A stretch of DNA of 64,000 nucleotides from SHAN690 sp041391765 (GCA_041391765.1 JAWKNJ010000017.1:1-64000), one strand, 5' to 3'; positions 34,728 through 44,700 are shown, counted from the first letter of the stretch. The notes: generated by a model not told the origin, from the sequence alone. Made by a program: numbers and translations.

Positions 34728-35729
34728 ATGAATTTGATTATTCCAATGGCCGGCATGGGCAAGCGCATGCGCCCCCACACGCTGGTCACGCCAAAGCCCT
34801 TGATTCCCGTGGGCGGAAAACCCATTGTTCAGCGCTTGGTTGAAGACATTGCTGCGCTGTGTGACGAACCCATCAATGAGATCGCCTTCATCATTGGCGA
34901 CTTTGGAACAGAGGTTGAGAACCAATTGGTGAGCATTGCCGAAGGCTTAGGAGCAATCGGAAAAATCTACTATCAGGAAGAGGCGCTGGGAACGGCTCAC
35001 GCAATATACTGCGCAGAACCGTCATTAACCGGATCTGTTACGGTTGCTTTTGCAGACACCTTGTTCCGCGCTGACTTCAAAGTCGACAGCAACACCGACA
35101 GCATGATCTGGGTGAAACAAATTGACGACCCGAGTCAGTTTGGTGTGGTGAAATTGGACAACGAGGGTTACATCACAGATTTCGTGGAAAAACCAAAAGA
35201 GTTTGTTTCTGACCTTGCTATGATTGGAATTTACTTCTTCAAGGACGGAGATTTTTTGAAACAGGAGCTGAAATACCTGATGGACAACAACATAACCAAG
35301 GGTGGAGAATACCAGCTTCCTGATGCCATGCTCAACATGAAAAACAAGGGCACGAAGTTCAAACCCGGCAAGGTGGATCACTGGATGGATTGCGGTAACA
35401 AAAACGCCACGGTGGAAACCAACCGCATGATCCTTGGTTTTGAAAATGGAAAAACTTCGAAGGGAAAAAACATCTCGTTGGTTAACTCCACCATCATTGA
35501 GCCTGTGGTAATTGGTGATGATGTCAAGATTGAAAACAGCGTGGTTGGTCCTTATGTTTCAGTAGGTTCAAACTCGTCTATTTCTGATTCCAGAATCAGT
35601 GACAGTATCATTCGCAACCACTCACGCATTTCCAATACCGTTGCCACAAATTCATTGATCGGAACACACACAGAAATTGATCTTCGCCCTCAGGACTTAA
35701 GTTTGGGTGATTATTCAACCATGAAATAG
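34728..35729 (+). CDS. Sugar-phosphate nucleotidyltransferase with left-handed beta-helix tail
   Basis: The 333-residue protein starts MNLIIPMAGMGKRMRPHT, which carries the nucleotide-binding loop, and continues with TPKPLIPVGGKPIVQ and VAFADTLFRAD for metal binding. After about residue 240 hexapeptide-like repeats (ENSVVGPYVSVGSNSSISDS) form a beta-helix, as in GlmU and some mannose-1-phosphate guanylyltransferases. It makes an NDP-sugar, but the exact sugar cannot be read from the sequence. A near-consensus box (CATTTTTG) precedes it. Confidence 0.88.
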   Translation: MNLIIPMAGMGKRMRPHTLVTPKPLIPVGGKPIVQRLVEDIAALCDEPINEIAFIIGDFGTEVENQLVSIAEGLGAIGKIYYQEEALGTAHAIYCAEPSLTGSVTVAFADTLFRADFKVDSNTDSMIWVKQIDDPSQFGVVKLDNEGYITDFVEKPKEFVSDLAMIGIYFFKDGDFLKQELKYLMDNNITKGGEYQLPDAMLNMKNKGTKFKPGKVDHWMDCGNKNATVETNRMILGFENGKTSKGKNISLVNSTIIEPVVIGDDVKIENSVVGPYVSVGSNSSISDSRISDSIIRNHSRISNTVATNSLIGTHTEIDLRPQDLSLGDYSTMK

Positions 35730-35730
35730 T

Positions 35731-37443
35731 TTGAACCTTCGTGGCTTACATATTGTTTTAGGGCTACTCATCATGGTCTCAACTGCTGCCTTCGGGCAGA
35801 AGAAGAGCAAAATGAGCAACGAGCAGCAAGTTGCTTTTACAAATACCTACATCAACGCTGACAAGGCGCGCTTGTTAGGCAATCCAGAAGAGGCATACAA
35901 ACTTTATCAACGCTGCTTGGAACTTGACCCTTCCGCAGATGCGGTCTATTATTCACTTGGCAAGCTCCAGAAGGATAAAAACAACCTGAACGGAGCAAAA
36001 GTTCAGTTCGAAAAGGCGCTAAAGCTAGACCCTGAAAACAAGTGGTACTATCAAGAACTGGCCATTGTTCAGGCCGACTTGCAAGACTTCAAAAGCGCGA
36101 GCAAGACGTATGAAAAGCTCCTCAAAAAGTATCCGGGCAATCCGGAGTTCATTTTGAATTATGCCAACTTTCTGCTGCTTGCCGGTGACGACAAAGGGGC
36201 GATGAAAACCTACGATGAATTTGAGGCCATTGCGGGTGTTGACCCGGAGGTGTCGCTGAGAAAATACCGATACTTCGCCTCAGCCGGCAAGTATGATCTA
36301 GCTGCTGCTGAACTCCAAAAACTTATTGATGCCATGCCCGGTGATGCACAGCTTTATGGATACCTGGCGGACTTGTACCAAGCACAAGGAAAAACGCAAA
36401 AGGCGCTCGAAGTTTACGAGCAAGCCTTAGGGGCGGACCCAAACAATGCCTACATACAACTTTCGCTGGCAGAATATTACGAACGTACCGGGAAGAACGA
36501 CACCGGTTTCGAGTACCTGCAAATGGCTTATGCCAACTCAGGGTTGGACATCGACACAAAGGTTGGCGTGCTGCTGCGCATGCACAGACAAGCCGAGCGC
36601 GATCCTGAAACGAGAAGACGAGCTTTGATCTTGTGCAACAAGTTGATTTCAGCCCACCCATCCGAGGCAAAAGGCTTTTCAATCAAAGGCGACTTTTTAT
36701 TCCTCGACCGACAATTGGATTCTGCGCGGGCAAGCTATTACCAATCCATTGATCGCGATCCTTCCAAGTTCGCGGTTTGGAATCAAGTCATGATCATCGA
36801 CTCGGAATTGGAGGACCCACAGGCCATGTTGGATGATAGCAAGCGCGCCTTGGAAATGTTTCCAACCCAGCCCGGACTTTATTTATTCCATGGCATTTCA
36901 AACAACCAATTGGAGCACTACAAAGAGGCTGCCGCCTCGCTGAAAACGGGACTCACATTTGTGGTTGGAAACCCACTTCTCAGCGCTCAAATGCTGGCCA
37001 GTTTAGGCGATGCATACCACGAGCTCGGGCACAACAAATCTTCGGACAGTGCCTACAATGCTTCGTTGAGTTACGACCCTGAAAGTCTCTACGTGCTAAA
37101 CAACTACAGCTACTTTCTCTCTCTGAGGGGCGAACAGCTCGAACGCGCCAAGGAAATGTCTGGAAAAACCATCGCCAAAGAGCCAAAGAGTGCATCGTAT
37201 CAAGACACTTACGGCTGGATTCTGTTTCAACTCGGACAATACGAAGACGCGGAAAAACACTTGAAAACTGCGCTGGAAAACGGTGGCCATAGAAGCGGTG
37301 AAGTGCTCGAACATTATGGTGACACCCTTTTCAAATTAGGTAGGGTCAACGAAGCCGTTGAACACTGGGTAAAGGCTAAAGCCCTGGGAGATGCTTCAGA
37401 AAAGATAGACAGCAAAATCAGCACGCAAAAGCTCGGTGAGTAG
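35731..37443 (+). CDS. Secreted TPR protein
   Basis: This 570-residue protein starts with TTG one base after the previous stop. A signal peptide (MNLRGLHIVLGLLIMVSTAAFG) is followed by roughly a dozen tetratricopeptide units (for example AVYYSLGKLQKDKNNLNGAK and AYQDTYGW-like endings). It is probably a periplasmic scaffold. The gene order nucleotidyltransferase-TPR-DUF4292-EnvC-like looks conserved in this phylum from memory, and the overlaps suggest one operon. No enzymatic domain is visible. Confidence 0.85.
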   Translation: MNLRGLHIVLGLLIMVSTAAFGQKKSKMSNEQQVAFTNTYINADKARLLGNPEEAYKLYQRCLELDPSADAVYYSLGKLQKDKNNLNGAKVQFEKALKLDPENKWYYQELAIVQADLQDFKSASKTYEKLLKKYPGNPEFILNYANFLLLAGDDKGAMKTYDEFEAIAGVDPEVSLRKYRYFASAGKYDLAAAELQKLIDAMPGDAQLYGYLADLYQAQGKTQKALEVYEQALGADPNNAYIQLSLAEYYERTGKNDTGFEYLQMAYANSGLDIDTKVGVLLRMHRQAERDPETRRRALILCNKLISAHPSEAKGFSIKGDFLFLDRQLDSARASYYQSIDRDPSKFAVWNQVMIIDSELEDPQAMLDDSKRALEMFPTQPGLYLFHGISNNQLEHYKEAAASLKTGLTFVVGNPLLSAQMLASLGDAYHELGHNKSSDSAYNASLSYDPESLYVLNNYSYFLSLRGEQLERAKEMSGKTIAKEPKSASYQDTYGWILFQLGQYEDAEKHLKTALENGGHRSGEVLEHYGDTLFKLGRVNEAVEHWVKAKALGDASEKIDSKISTQKLGE

Positions 37444-38275
37444 GAGGTTCAACATACTGCTTCCGGGTGTTCTGCTTCTTTTTCTGGCGTCCTGTTCAAG
37501 CACCAAGCGCGCTGAAAAACCAGAGCGCGACCGCCAACATATTCCCAATCGAAAAACAGCTGAAATCATTGACTCGCTGTCAAACAACGATTTGCGTTGT
37601 GACTGGATGAGCATTAAGTATGACGTGGACATCAAAACTTCGAAGATTGACGACAGTTTTAAGCTGTATGTTCGATTGAAGCAAGACAGCGTTATTTGGG
37701 TTTCAGCCACATATTATGCCGTGGAAATCGCACGCTTTCTTTTCACACCTGATAGTGTGAAATACATGGACCGCAGAAACAACAAGTACTACCTCGGTGA
37801 CTATACCTATGTGACCGATCAGTTCATGTTTGAGGCAGATTATTACACCCTTCAATCCTTGATACTGGCGAACGGGAACGCTTTCATCACAGACACGGAT
37901 GAAAAGGTGAGAAGTGCCAAGGATAAAGGCAAGTACTACCTGAGCTTTTTGCGAAAAGGGAAATTTCGCAGAGCAATGAAGAAAGACGACATGCGCAAGC
38001 CGCTGGAACTGGTTATCAGCCTGTGGGTCGACCCCAATACTTTTCGCCTGAGCCGAGCAACGGTTGTGGACTTTGACGATGATCGACAACTCGCGGCCGA
38101 ATACTCAGATTTCAGACCAGCGTGCAATTCCGAGTATCCTTACAAGATTCGATTTACCGCCAAGGCGCCCAATGAACAAGCAACCGTGAATACATCCGTG
38201 GTGAAGCTCTCAACCGACAAGGAAGTAAGCATTTCCTTTACCATCCCGGAAAAGTATGAACCGCTGGTACCTTAG
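37436..38275 (+). CDS. DUF4292 lipoprotein
   Basis: The 279-residue product starts with GTG inside the end of the TPR gene. The signal peptide LLPGVLLLFLASC gives a lipobox, so the protein is lipidated. The mature domain contains WMSIKYDVDIKTSKIDDSFK and ADYYTLQSLILANGN and has the beta-rich LolA/LolB-like shape associated with DUF4292. A role in lipoprotein or outer-membrane transport is possible by fold only. It overlaps the EnvC-like gene by 20 bases. Confidence 0.8.
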   Translation: MSRRFNILLPGVLLLFLASCSSTKRAEKPERDRQHIPNRKTAEIIDSLSNNDLRCDWMSIKYDVDIKTSKIDDSFKLYVRLKQDSVIWVSATYYAVEIARFLFTPDSVKYMDRRNNKYYLGDYTYVTDQFMFEADYYTLQSLILANGNAFITDTDEKVRSAKDKGKYYLSFLRKGKFRRAMKKDDMRKPLELVISLWVDPNTFRLSRATVVDFDDDRQLAAEYSDFRPACNSEYPYKIRFTAKAPNEQATVNTSVVKLSTDKEVSISFTIPEKYEPLVP

Positions 38276-39455
38276 CCTATTCCTTTGTTTTGCTCTAGCC
38301 GCCACGGCTATGGGCCAGTCGAGCAACGACCTGAAGAAAAAGCAGCAGAAGCTGAAGGAAGATATCGCCTACAAGGAAAAGCTCCTCAAGCAGATTAAAG
38401 AAGACAGTAGGAGCAACAGCGCTCGTATGACTATCATTTCCGGTAAGATCAGCCAGCGGGAAGAATTGATTGGGGTGTTGCGACAAGAACTGGAGCTGAT
38501 CGACATCAAGATTGCTGAAAACCAGGACTTGATTGCAGCGCTGGAAAATGACATTCATACACTGAAAGACGAGTACTCGAAAATGGTTTGGCAGGCATAC
38601 AAAACCCGAAATACTGCTGATAAGGTCATGTACATTTTCGCCAGCGATGACTTTGAACAGGCCTACCGCAGGATGAAATATCTGCAACAATTGGCGGAGT
38701 ATAGACAGCGACAGGCCGAAGCCATTCTACACACCCAAGCAAGCCTTGAGCGCAAGCGTGCCTCACTGGAAAATCAGCGCGAGGAAAAGAACAAAGTGCT
38801 CAACAGCCAGAACCAGGAAAAGCTCACGTTGAATCGAGAAAAGCAGGAAAAAGAAAAGAAGCTCGGCCAACTGCAAAGCCAAGAGGCGCAATACAAAAAA
38901 GAACTGTTGGCGGCTGAAAAGGCAGCGGAAGAACTACGCCTGATGATCAAAAAGGCCATCGAACGGGAGATTGCAGCACGCAATGAAGCGGCTGGAACGA
39001 AGGGTAGCTCGTTTAACCTAACCCCGGAAGCGAGAGAGCTGAGCAACAACTTCGTGGCCAACAAAGGCAAACTGCCTTGGCCCATCGATAAAGGTGAAAT
39101 CACAGCGCTCTTTGGGGAACAGCCGCACCCATTTTTGAGCGGAATTGTAGTGAAGAATAACGGGATCACTATTTCTACTACGGAAGGAAGTCGGGCTCGC
39201 GCGGTGTTTGATGGTGAGGTGAGTAAAATCATGATTATTCCGGGTGCGGGAAAGGCCGTTATGATCCGTCATGGAGAATACATCACCGTGTACACCAACC
39301 TCAAAGAAACTTTCGTGAGTTCGGGCGACAAGGTGAAGACCAAGGAAGAAATCGGCATCGTGCTCAGCGACAAAGGCAAAACCGAGTTCGAGTTTCAGGT
39401 GTGGAAAAGCACCGACTTGCAGAATCCTTCTTCCTGGATATTTAAGGGGAATTGA
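38256..39455 (+). CDS. EnvC-like murein hydrolase activator with degenerate LytM domain
   Basis: The 399-residue protein has a signal peptide (MNRWYLSLFLCFALAATAMG), a long coiled coil from about 24 to 250, and a C-terminal LytM fold. The zinc ligands of active LytM enzymes are missing: the usual H-x(n)-D is replaced within NNGITISTTEG, and the H-x-H is FEFQVW. This is how EnvC and NlpD activate amidases without cutting peptidoglycan themselves. It probably acts at the division site or cell wall. It is the last overlapping member of the nucleotidyltransferase-TPR-DUF4292 operon. Confidence 0.88.
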   Translation: MNRWYLSLFLCFALAATAMGQSSNDLKKKQQKLKEDIAYKEKLLKQIKEDSRSNSARMTIISGKISQREELIGVLRQELELIDIKIAENQDLIAALENDIHTLKDEYSKMVWQAYKTRNTADKVMYIFASDDFEQAYRRMKYLQQLAEYRQRQAEAILHTQASLERKRASLENQREEKNKVLNSQNQEKLTLNREKQEKEKKLGQLQSQEAQYKKELLAAEKAAEELRLMIKKAIEREIAARNEAAGTKGSSFNLTPEARELSNNFVANKGKLPWPIDKGEITALFGEQPHPFLSGIVVKNNGITISTTEGSRARAVFDGEVSKIMIIPGAGKAVMIRHGEYITVYTNLKETFVSSGDKVKTKEEIGIVLSDKGKTEFEFQVWKSTDLQNPSSWIFKGN

Positions 39456-39476
39456 TCCATTTCTTAAATTCGATAG

Positions 39477-40283
39477 GTGCGACCGATAACTACGATTCTT
39501 CTTCTTTTCATTCTTTGTGGTCAGGTTCATTCGCAAGAAAGTCGCTTACCGCTACGCGGCCTTGACACGGATTTTTCTACAGAATTCCCTGAAAGCCTTG
39601 CCTCAATCGATCTCATTGACACGACCAAGGCTGAAGCCTATGGAGAGTTTATTGAGTACCTATTCAAAAAAAGCGGCCGGAAAGTTCTTGTCAGCGGGCC
39701 TCCAACCTATTATGAGCATATTATTCTAAATGACTCTGGGCTCTATCACAACATTATTAGGAAGGCTCCTGACTTAGATTCTCTGGGCGTGTCGAGCGCG
39801 ACCCTTCATCTCTGTCTCGATAATGATGTGATTTTTTATGGCCACATTATAGATATCAATGAACGCAATCCTGAGTGTTTATTCTTTCTTACCAACCTAA
39901 GGATTGTTGTTGAAAGTGTTTATTGGTCCACACTTGATATACGACCCAACGACACCCTTAATGCTGTGACTTGGTTTCACGGTTATACTAGCGCCAATTG
40001 CCAAAGGAATGCGCCTCTATCGAATGAACCACCCAGATCAAGTTCAAGCTATAAGACTTCAAGCCACACTCAACATTTTGAATTAGGCCAACGAGATGTT
40101 TTTGTGCTTGACAAAGCCTACTACACAAGAATCCTAGCTCAGAACGAGAAACAAGAATATTACCAAGACCCCTATTACACTGGGCGGTTTGCTATACCGG
40201 CAACCACTACTAGCGCCCGTCTTGCAGCGCAAAAAGAGGCTCATATCATTCAAACTTTTGTGCGCACCCAGGGCATTAGATAA
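39477..40283 (+). CDS. Secreted protein of unknown function (268 residues)
   Basis: I do not recognise this family. The GTG at 39477 starts a signal peptide (MRPITTILLLFILCGQVHSQ). The mature region is soluble and acidic at first, with GRKVLVSGPPTYYEHI, then a Ser-rich linker (RSSSSYKTSSHTQ), then a helical tail ending FVRTQGIR. No lipobox, sorting domain or catalytic motif is seen. It stands between the EnvC-like gene and tatA, where many relatives have no gene, so it may be a lineage-specific addition. Confidence 0.6.
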   Translation: MRPITTILLLFILCGQVHSQESRLPLRGLDTDFSTEFPESLASIDLIDTTKAEAYGEFIEYLFKKSGRKVLVSGPPTYYEHIILNDSGLYHNIIRKAPDLDSLGVSSATLHLCLDNDVIFYGHIIDINERNPECLFFLTNLRIVVESVYWSTLDIRPNDTLNAVTWFHGYTSANCQRNAPLSNEPPRSSSSYKTSSHTQHFELGQRDVFVLDKAYYTRILAQNEKQEYYQDPYYTGRFAIPATTTSARLAAQKEAHIIQTFVRTQGIR

Positions 40284-40336
40284 CTCAACATTTTCCTAAT
40301 ATCCTTTCTTACCTTCGCGCTCAATAATTAGAAAAC

Positions 40337-40504
40337 ATGGGAAGCATAGGTCCTTGGCAAATCGTACTTATCATCGCCATTCTGTTGTTGCTTTTTGGTG
40401 GAAAGAAAATCCCTGAATTGATGCGCGGACTCGGCAAGGGCATGAAAGAATTCAAAGATGCCTCCAAAGACGATAATGACAGCTCTGATAAGCTGAAAGA
40501 CTAA
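40337..40504 (+). CDS. tatA: Twin-arginine translocase subunit TatA
   Basis: This 55-residue protein was found by direct translation. It has the TatA form: a short periplasmic N-terminus, one membrane helix (IVLIIAILLLLFGG), the hinge KKIPELMRGLGKGMKEFK forming an amphipathic helix, and an acidic tail. TatA oligomers form the transient pore for folded, cofactor-bearing proteins. It is short but within the range for Bacteroidota TatA. TatC is not in the window. The next gene, gatA, starts 17 bases later. Confidence 0.9.
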   Translation: MGSIGPWQIVLIIAILLLLFGGKKIPELMRGLGKGMKEFKDASKDDNDSSDKLKD

Positions 40505-40520
40505 CCCCTTTTCCGCTCCT

Positions 40521-41930
40521 TTGAATCGCTACGAATTCACCGGCATTTCGCAGACGCGGCAGGATTTACTTGACGGTAAATACACTGCCGTAGGGCTTTG
40601 CAAGCACTATTTGGCCAAAGCCCAAACCGGGGATCAATACAACGCATTTCTCGAAGTGTTTGAGGCTAGCGCACTTGAATTGGCCCAACAGGTTGATGTA
40701 GGTATCGCGAAAGGCGAAGCCGGTAAGATGGCCGGTGCTATTATCGGTATCAAGGACAACATGTGTTACCGTAACCATAAAGTGGGCGCGGCTTCCAAGA
40801 TCTTGGAAGGATTTGAATCGGTCTATACCGCAACTTCTGTTCAGCGCTTGATTGATGAAGGCGCCATCATCATCGGAAGATTGAATTGTGATGAGTTCGC
40901 AATGGGAAGCTCCAATGAAAACTCCGCCTACGGTGGTGTTAAGAATCCTTTGAACACGGATCTGGTTCCGGGTGGATCCAGCGGAGGTTCAGCCGCAGCT
41001 GTTGCTGCGGGCCTGTGCATGGCTAGCTTGGGATCTGATACGGGAGGATCCATTCGCCAACCAGCTTCTTTCTGCGGAATAGTAGGATTGAAACCTACGT
41101 ACGGTCGAATTTCCAGACACGGACTGATTGCTTTTGCATCCAGCTTTGATCAAATCGGTCCGTTCACCAACTCTGTTGAAGACACAGCGTTGCTTTACAG
41201 CGTCATGGCGGGTCGAGATGAAATGGATTCCACGAGCTCTTCCCAGCCTGTGTCCATTGAATTCACGCCCAAAAAGAGCTATTCGTTCGTCTATTTGCAA
41301 GAAGTGGTTGACAGCCCCGGACTGCACCCCGATGTAAAGAAAGCCTTCGATGAAAAACTTGAAGCGCTCAAGGCTGCAGGTCACTCTGTAAAGGGTGTTT
41401 CGTTTCCTTACTTGGATCACATCATCCCTTGTTACTACGTTTTGACTACAGCCGAGGCGTCTTCCAACTTGGGTCGATACGATGGTGTCCACTACGGTCG
41501 CAGAAGCGAGGCTTCACACGACATTCCATCTACCTATTTCAACTCTAGAACAGAAGGTTTTGGGGCAGAGGTGAAGCGAAGAATCATGCTCGGAACGTTC
41601 GTGCTTAGTGCCGGCTATTACGATGCTTATTACAGCCGGGCACAAAAGGTGCGCAGGCTGATCAAGCAGGCCACGGACGACATGTTGAGTGAAGCAGACT
41701 TCATCATTTCGCCAACAACACCACACCCAGCGTTTAAGACAGGAGAAAAAGCCAACGATCCAATCGCCATGTACTTGGAAGACATCTTTACAGCTCAGGC
41801 TAATTTGGCCGGGAACCCTGCGATCTCTGTTCCCCTAGGTCAAACACAAGCGGGGCTTCCCTTTGGCCTGCAACTTACGGGTAAAGATTTTTCGGAAGCC
41901 GAGTTGCTTGCTGTAGCATCTAACATTTAG
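40521..41930 (+). CDS. gatA: Aspartyl/glutamyl-tRNA amidotransferase subunit A
   Basis: The 469-residue amidase is the GatA subunit that releases ammonia from glutamine and passes it to GatB for Glu-tRNA(Gln) or Asp-tRNA(Asn) transamidation. The catalytic triad is readable: Lys in IIGIKDN, cis-Ser in GGSSGGSAAAVAAG and the nucleophile Ser in DTGGSIRQPASF. The only start in range is a TTG (MNRYEF). GatB and GatC genes are not adjacent. The protein ends slightly shorter than the roughly 480-residue average, but all motifs are intact. Confidence 0.93.
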   Translation: MNRYEFTGISQTRQDLLDGKYTAVGLCKHYLAKAQTGDQYNAFLEVFEASALELAQQVDVGIAKGEAGKMAGAIIGIKDNMCYRNHKVGAASKILEGFESVYTATSVQRLIDEGAIIIGRLNCDEFAMGSSNENSAYGGVKNPLNTDLVPGGSSGGSAAAVAAGLCMASLGSDTGGSIRQPASFCGIVGLKPTYGRISRHGLIAFASSFDQIGPFTNSVEDTALLYSVMAGRDEMDSTSSSQPVSIEFTPKKSYSFVYLQEVVDSPGLHPDVKKAFDEKLEALKAAGHSVKGVSFPYLDHIIPCYYVLTTAEASSNLGRYDGVHYGRRSEASHDIPSTYFNSRTEGFGAEVKRRIMLGTFVLSAGYYDAYYSRAQKVRRLIKQATDDMLSEADFIISPTTPHPAFKTGEKANDPIAMYLEDIFTAQANLAGNPAISVPLGQTQAGLPFGLQLTGKDFSEAELLAVASNI

Positions 41931-41944
41931 CATAATTTGGTCAA

Positions 41945-43132
41945 ATGCGCGACTTTCTTGAGAAGCACATTCTTCGGCCTCGCTTCGTACTGTTTTTTTA
42001 CACCTTGCTGGTCATCGTTGCCAGTGTGCACGATTGGTCGCAGCCCGGCCCATTCAGAAATGGTGCGCAGCACACGCACTACAACAACTACGTGATTTTC
42101 ACGAATGCTTCGGAGCATTTGTTAGAAGGGAAAGACCTTTACGTTCACTATCCGACAGAGCAAAACGATTTGTATAAATACTCGCCAGTTTTCGCTTTAT
42201 TCATGTGGCCTTTTTCGCTTCTTCCGGATGTTGTTGGTCTGAGTTTATGGAACTTGCTTAACGCCCTGGTTTTAGTCTTTGCCTTATTAAAAATCCAGAT
42301 TTTCACGGAACGCCAGCGCTCCTTTATTGCCCTGCTCTTAGTGTTTGACATACTTACCGCGTGTCAAAATGCCCAAACCAACGCGATGGTTGCCGGGCTA
42401 GGCCTGATGGCTTATAACAGCGTTGTTTCTCGAAGTAGTGGTTCATTTTCTGTGAGCGTGGCATCTAATTTTGCCATAAAGATCTATGGGGTCATCTTCG
42501 GCTTCGTTTGCCTCTTTCGGGAGCGCTGGCTGCGCTCTTCCCTGTATACCATGCTGGTCATACTTTTTGCTTTGGCAGTTCCCTATTTCTTGTTTCCCAG
42601 TGAATACGTATCCGGTCAATATAGCCGCTGGCTTCACCTTATGAGTAATGATCAAAGCGCCTCTGAGGGCCGTTCTGTTATGGGAATTTTCGAATCTTGG
42701 TTCGGCCTGTCGTTGCCAAAAACCCTAACCCTGATAGCCTCTTTTTTGCCCTACCCGCTGATGTTGCTGTTTCGACCACGATTTCAAGATTCACGCTTAC
42801 TGCTTAATCTCTTGGCCTCGCTTCTGATTTGGATTGTGATCTTCAACCATAAAGCGGAATCGAACACTTATGTCATTTCTATGACCGGGGTCTTTCTTTG
42901 GTTCTTTCTAAAACAGAAAAGGTTATGGTATCACTATGTCCTTTTGGTTTGGTGCTTCGTTCTGGTTTCTCTTTCCCCGACCGACCTATTTCCTCAGAGT
43001 ATCAATAGGGCACTGGTTCAGCCATACTCTTTGAAGGCACTGCCAAGCCTCTTTGTTTGGCTACTTTCCATTTATGAGTTAATTGCCGCATCGGGTTTTT
43101 GTCTTCGTCCGCAGCTAACGCTCGCTCGTTGA
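41945..43132 (+). CDS. GT87-family (DUF2029) membrane glycosyltransferase
   Basis: This 395-residue polytopic protein has about nine to ten helices. It carries the DUF2029/GT87 pattern, with an extracytoplasmic loop containing YVHYPTEQNDLYKYSPVFALFMWPFSLLPD and the helix pair around NAQTNAMVAGLGLMAY. Family members are polyprenyl-phosphate-dependent mannosyltransferases in Actinobacteria; the substrate here is unknown. A TAATTTG box five bases before the ATG suggests a leaderless transcript. Confidence 0.8.
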   Translation: MRDFLEKHILRPRFVLFFYTLLVIVASVHDWSQPGPFRNGAQHTHYNNYVIFTNASEHLLEGKDLYVHYPTEQNDLYKYSPVFALFMWPFSLLPDVVGLSLWNLLNALVLVFALLKIQIFTERQRSFIALLLVFDILTACQNAQTNAMVAGLGLMAYNSVVSRSSGSFSVSVASNFAIKIYGVIFGFVCLFRERWLRSSLYTMLVILFALAVPYFLFPSEYVSGQYSRWLHLMSNDQSASEGRSVMGIFESWFGLSLPKTLTLIASFLPYPLMLLFRPRFQDSRLLLNLLASLLIWIVIFNHKAESNTYVISMTGVFLWFFLKQKRLWYHYVLLVWCFVLVSLSPTDLFPQSINRALVQPYSLKALPSLFVWLLSIYELIAASGFCLRPQLTLAR

Positions 43133-43218
43133 AAAGACCCCGCCTCTCGTCTAATCCTCAGAGGTGTTATCGATCATCTTTGAATCTTTAACGTAGTTCC
43201 ATTACTACAGTATTGATT

Positions 43219-44700
43219 ATGAAACACTTTTTTGCCTTTTGCCTCACCCTTGTTTCTATTGGTTCCACCGCATCGAACCTGCCGGATAGTCTGGCTTCAG
43301 AAACAGAAACCAAAGACACAAATCTGGTTCTACGCGATGACCCCTACGCGGCTCAACTGGATAGCGCGATTCATTGCTATTACGAGGATCTGGTTGGCCT
43401 GGCACAGGATATTTACTCTCCAAATGAGCTTTACTTGCCTGATTCCGCTCCTGTTTTCTCAGCAGAAGTCTACCGCCAACGGCTAATGGAGCTGGATAAG
43501 CGCACACCGTTTGACTTGACCTATAATACCACCATTGAGGCATTCATTCACCTCTATGTTTCGAAAAAACGCCAACTAAGTTCCAACTGCTTGGGTCGCG
43601 CGGACCTCTATTTTCCCATGATCGAAGAAACGCTGGACAAGCACAACCTTCCTATAGAGTTGAAGTACTTAGCCGTTGTTGAATCGGGTCTTAATCCAAC
43701 TGCAAGGAGTCGAGCGGGCGCCACAGGCTTGTGGCAGTTTATGTATGGAACCGGGAAGAATTTTGGTTTAACCGTTGACTCTTATGTAGATGAGCGCTGT
43801 GATCCCGCTCAGGCAACGGAGGCCGCTTGCAAATACCTGAGTTACCTCTACAACATGTTCGGTGATTGGAACTTGGCCTTAGCTGCTTATAACTGCGGGG
43901 AAGGTCGTGTAACTAAAGCAATTCGCAGAAGCGGTGGAAAACGCAACTATTGGGAAATCTATCCATATCTACCCAGAGAAACGCGGGGTTATGTTCCTGC
44001 TTTTGTGGCTGTAAATTACATGTTTGCACATGCTTCGGACCACAACCTAAGCGCCACTCCTGCTCACTTTCCTGCTTTTGCTGTTGATAGCGTACACGTT
44101 ACTCAACCTGTCACCTTTTCTCAAGTTGCCAGTCTTTTAGCCATGTCTGAGGATGATGTTAAATACTTGAATCCGGTTTATCGCTCTTCCTTTATCCCTG
44201 CTTATGGTGAGTACAACGTGCTCTGGCTACCTAAGGACAAGCTCAACTTGTGGGTGAGTAATCATGAAGTGATCGCTGCGGAGCTGCAAACGGAAGCCAC
44301 CACGGAAGAAGTTCAAACCATTCCTGAACCTCAGGAATTGGTTTATTACACCGTTCGTTCGGGTGATTGTTTAGGAACCATTGCAGAGCGTCACGGCTGT
44401 TCTGTACGCCAATTGCAAGAATGGAACAACATACACGGCACTTCGTTGCGTGTGGGTCAAAAACTATCTATGTACGCGAACCACGTGAAGACCCCGCAGC
44501 TTGAAGCAAAACCAACAAAAAGCTTAACCGTTGAGCAAAGTGGTGACAACGTTTACTACAGCATTCGTTCCGGTGACACATTGTGGGATATATCAAAAGC
44601 GCGCGGAGTTTCGTTAGAGGACTTAAAACGATGGAACAGTCACGTGAATTTCAACAACCTCAAGCCCGGACAAAAGATCATCATAGGAAAAAGTTCTTGA
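43219..44700 (+). CDS. mltD: Membrane-bound lytic transglycosylase with two LysM repeats (MltD-like)
   Basis: The 493-residue protein has a signal peptide (MKHFFAFCLTLVSIGSTAS). Its SLT domain has the catalytic Glu in KYLAVVESGLNPTARSRAGA, followed by GLWQFMYGTGKNFGL and AYNCGEGRV. Two LysM repeats follow (YYTVRSGDCLGTIAERHGCS and YYSIRSGDTLWDISKARGVS). It cleaves peptidoglycan glycan strands without water, in the periplasm. An in-frame TTG at 43213 precedes the chosen ATG. Its stop overlaps the start of the DUF4837 gene by one base (TGATG). Confidence 0.92.
   Translation: MKHFFAFCLTLVSIGSTASNLPDSLASETETKDTNLVLRDDPYAAQLDSAIHCYYEDLVGLAQDIYSPNELYLPDSAPVFSAEVYRQRLMELDKRTPFDLTYNTTIEAFIHLYVSKKRQLSSNCLGRADLYFPMIEETLDKHNLPIELKYLAVVESGLNPTARSRAGATGLWQFMYGTGKNFGLTVDSYVDERCDPAQATEAACKYLSYLYNMFGDWNLALAAYNCGEGRVTKAIRRSGGKRNYWEIYPYLPRETRGYVPAFVAVNYMFAHASDHNLSATPAHFPAFAVDSVHVTQPVTFSQVASLLAMSEDDVKYLNPVYRSSFIPAYGEYNVLWLPKDKLNLWVSNHEVIAAELQTEATTEEVQTIPEPQELVYYTVRSGDCLGTIAERHGCSVRQLQEWNNIHGTSLRVGQKLSMYANHVKTPQLEAKPTKSLTVEQSGDNVYYSIRSGDTLWDISKARGVSLEDLKRWNSHVNFNNLKPGQKIIIGKSS

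Noticed and set aside
38774..39232. 152-codon frame antisense to the EnvC-like coiled coil
   Set aside because: It is a serine-rich shadow of a lysine/glutamate-rich coiled coil with no start signal.
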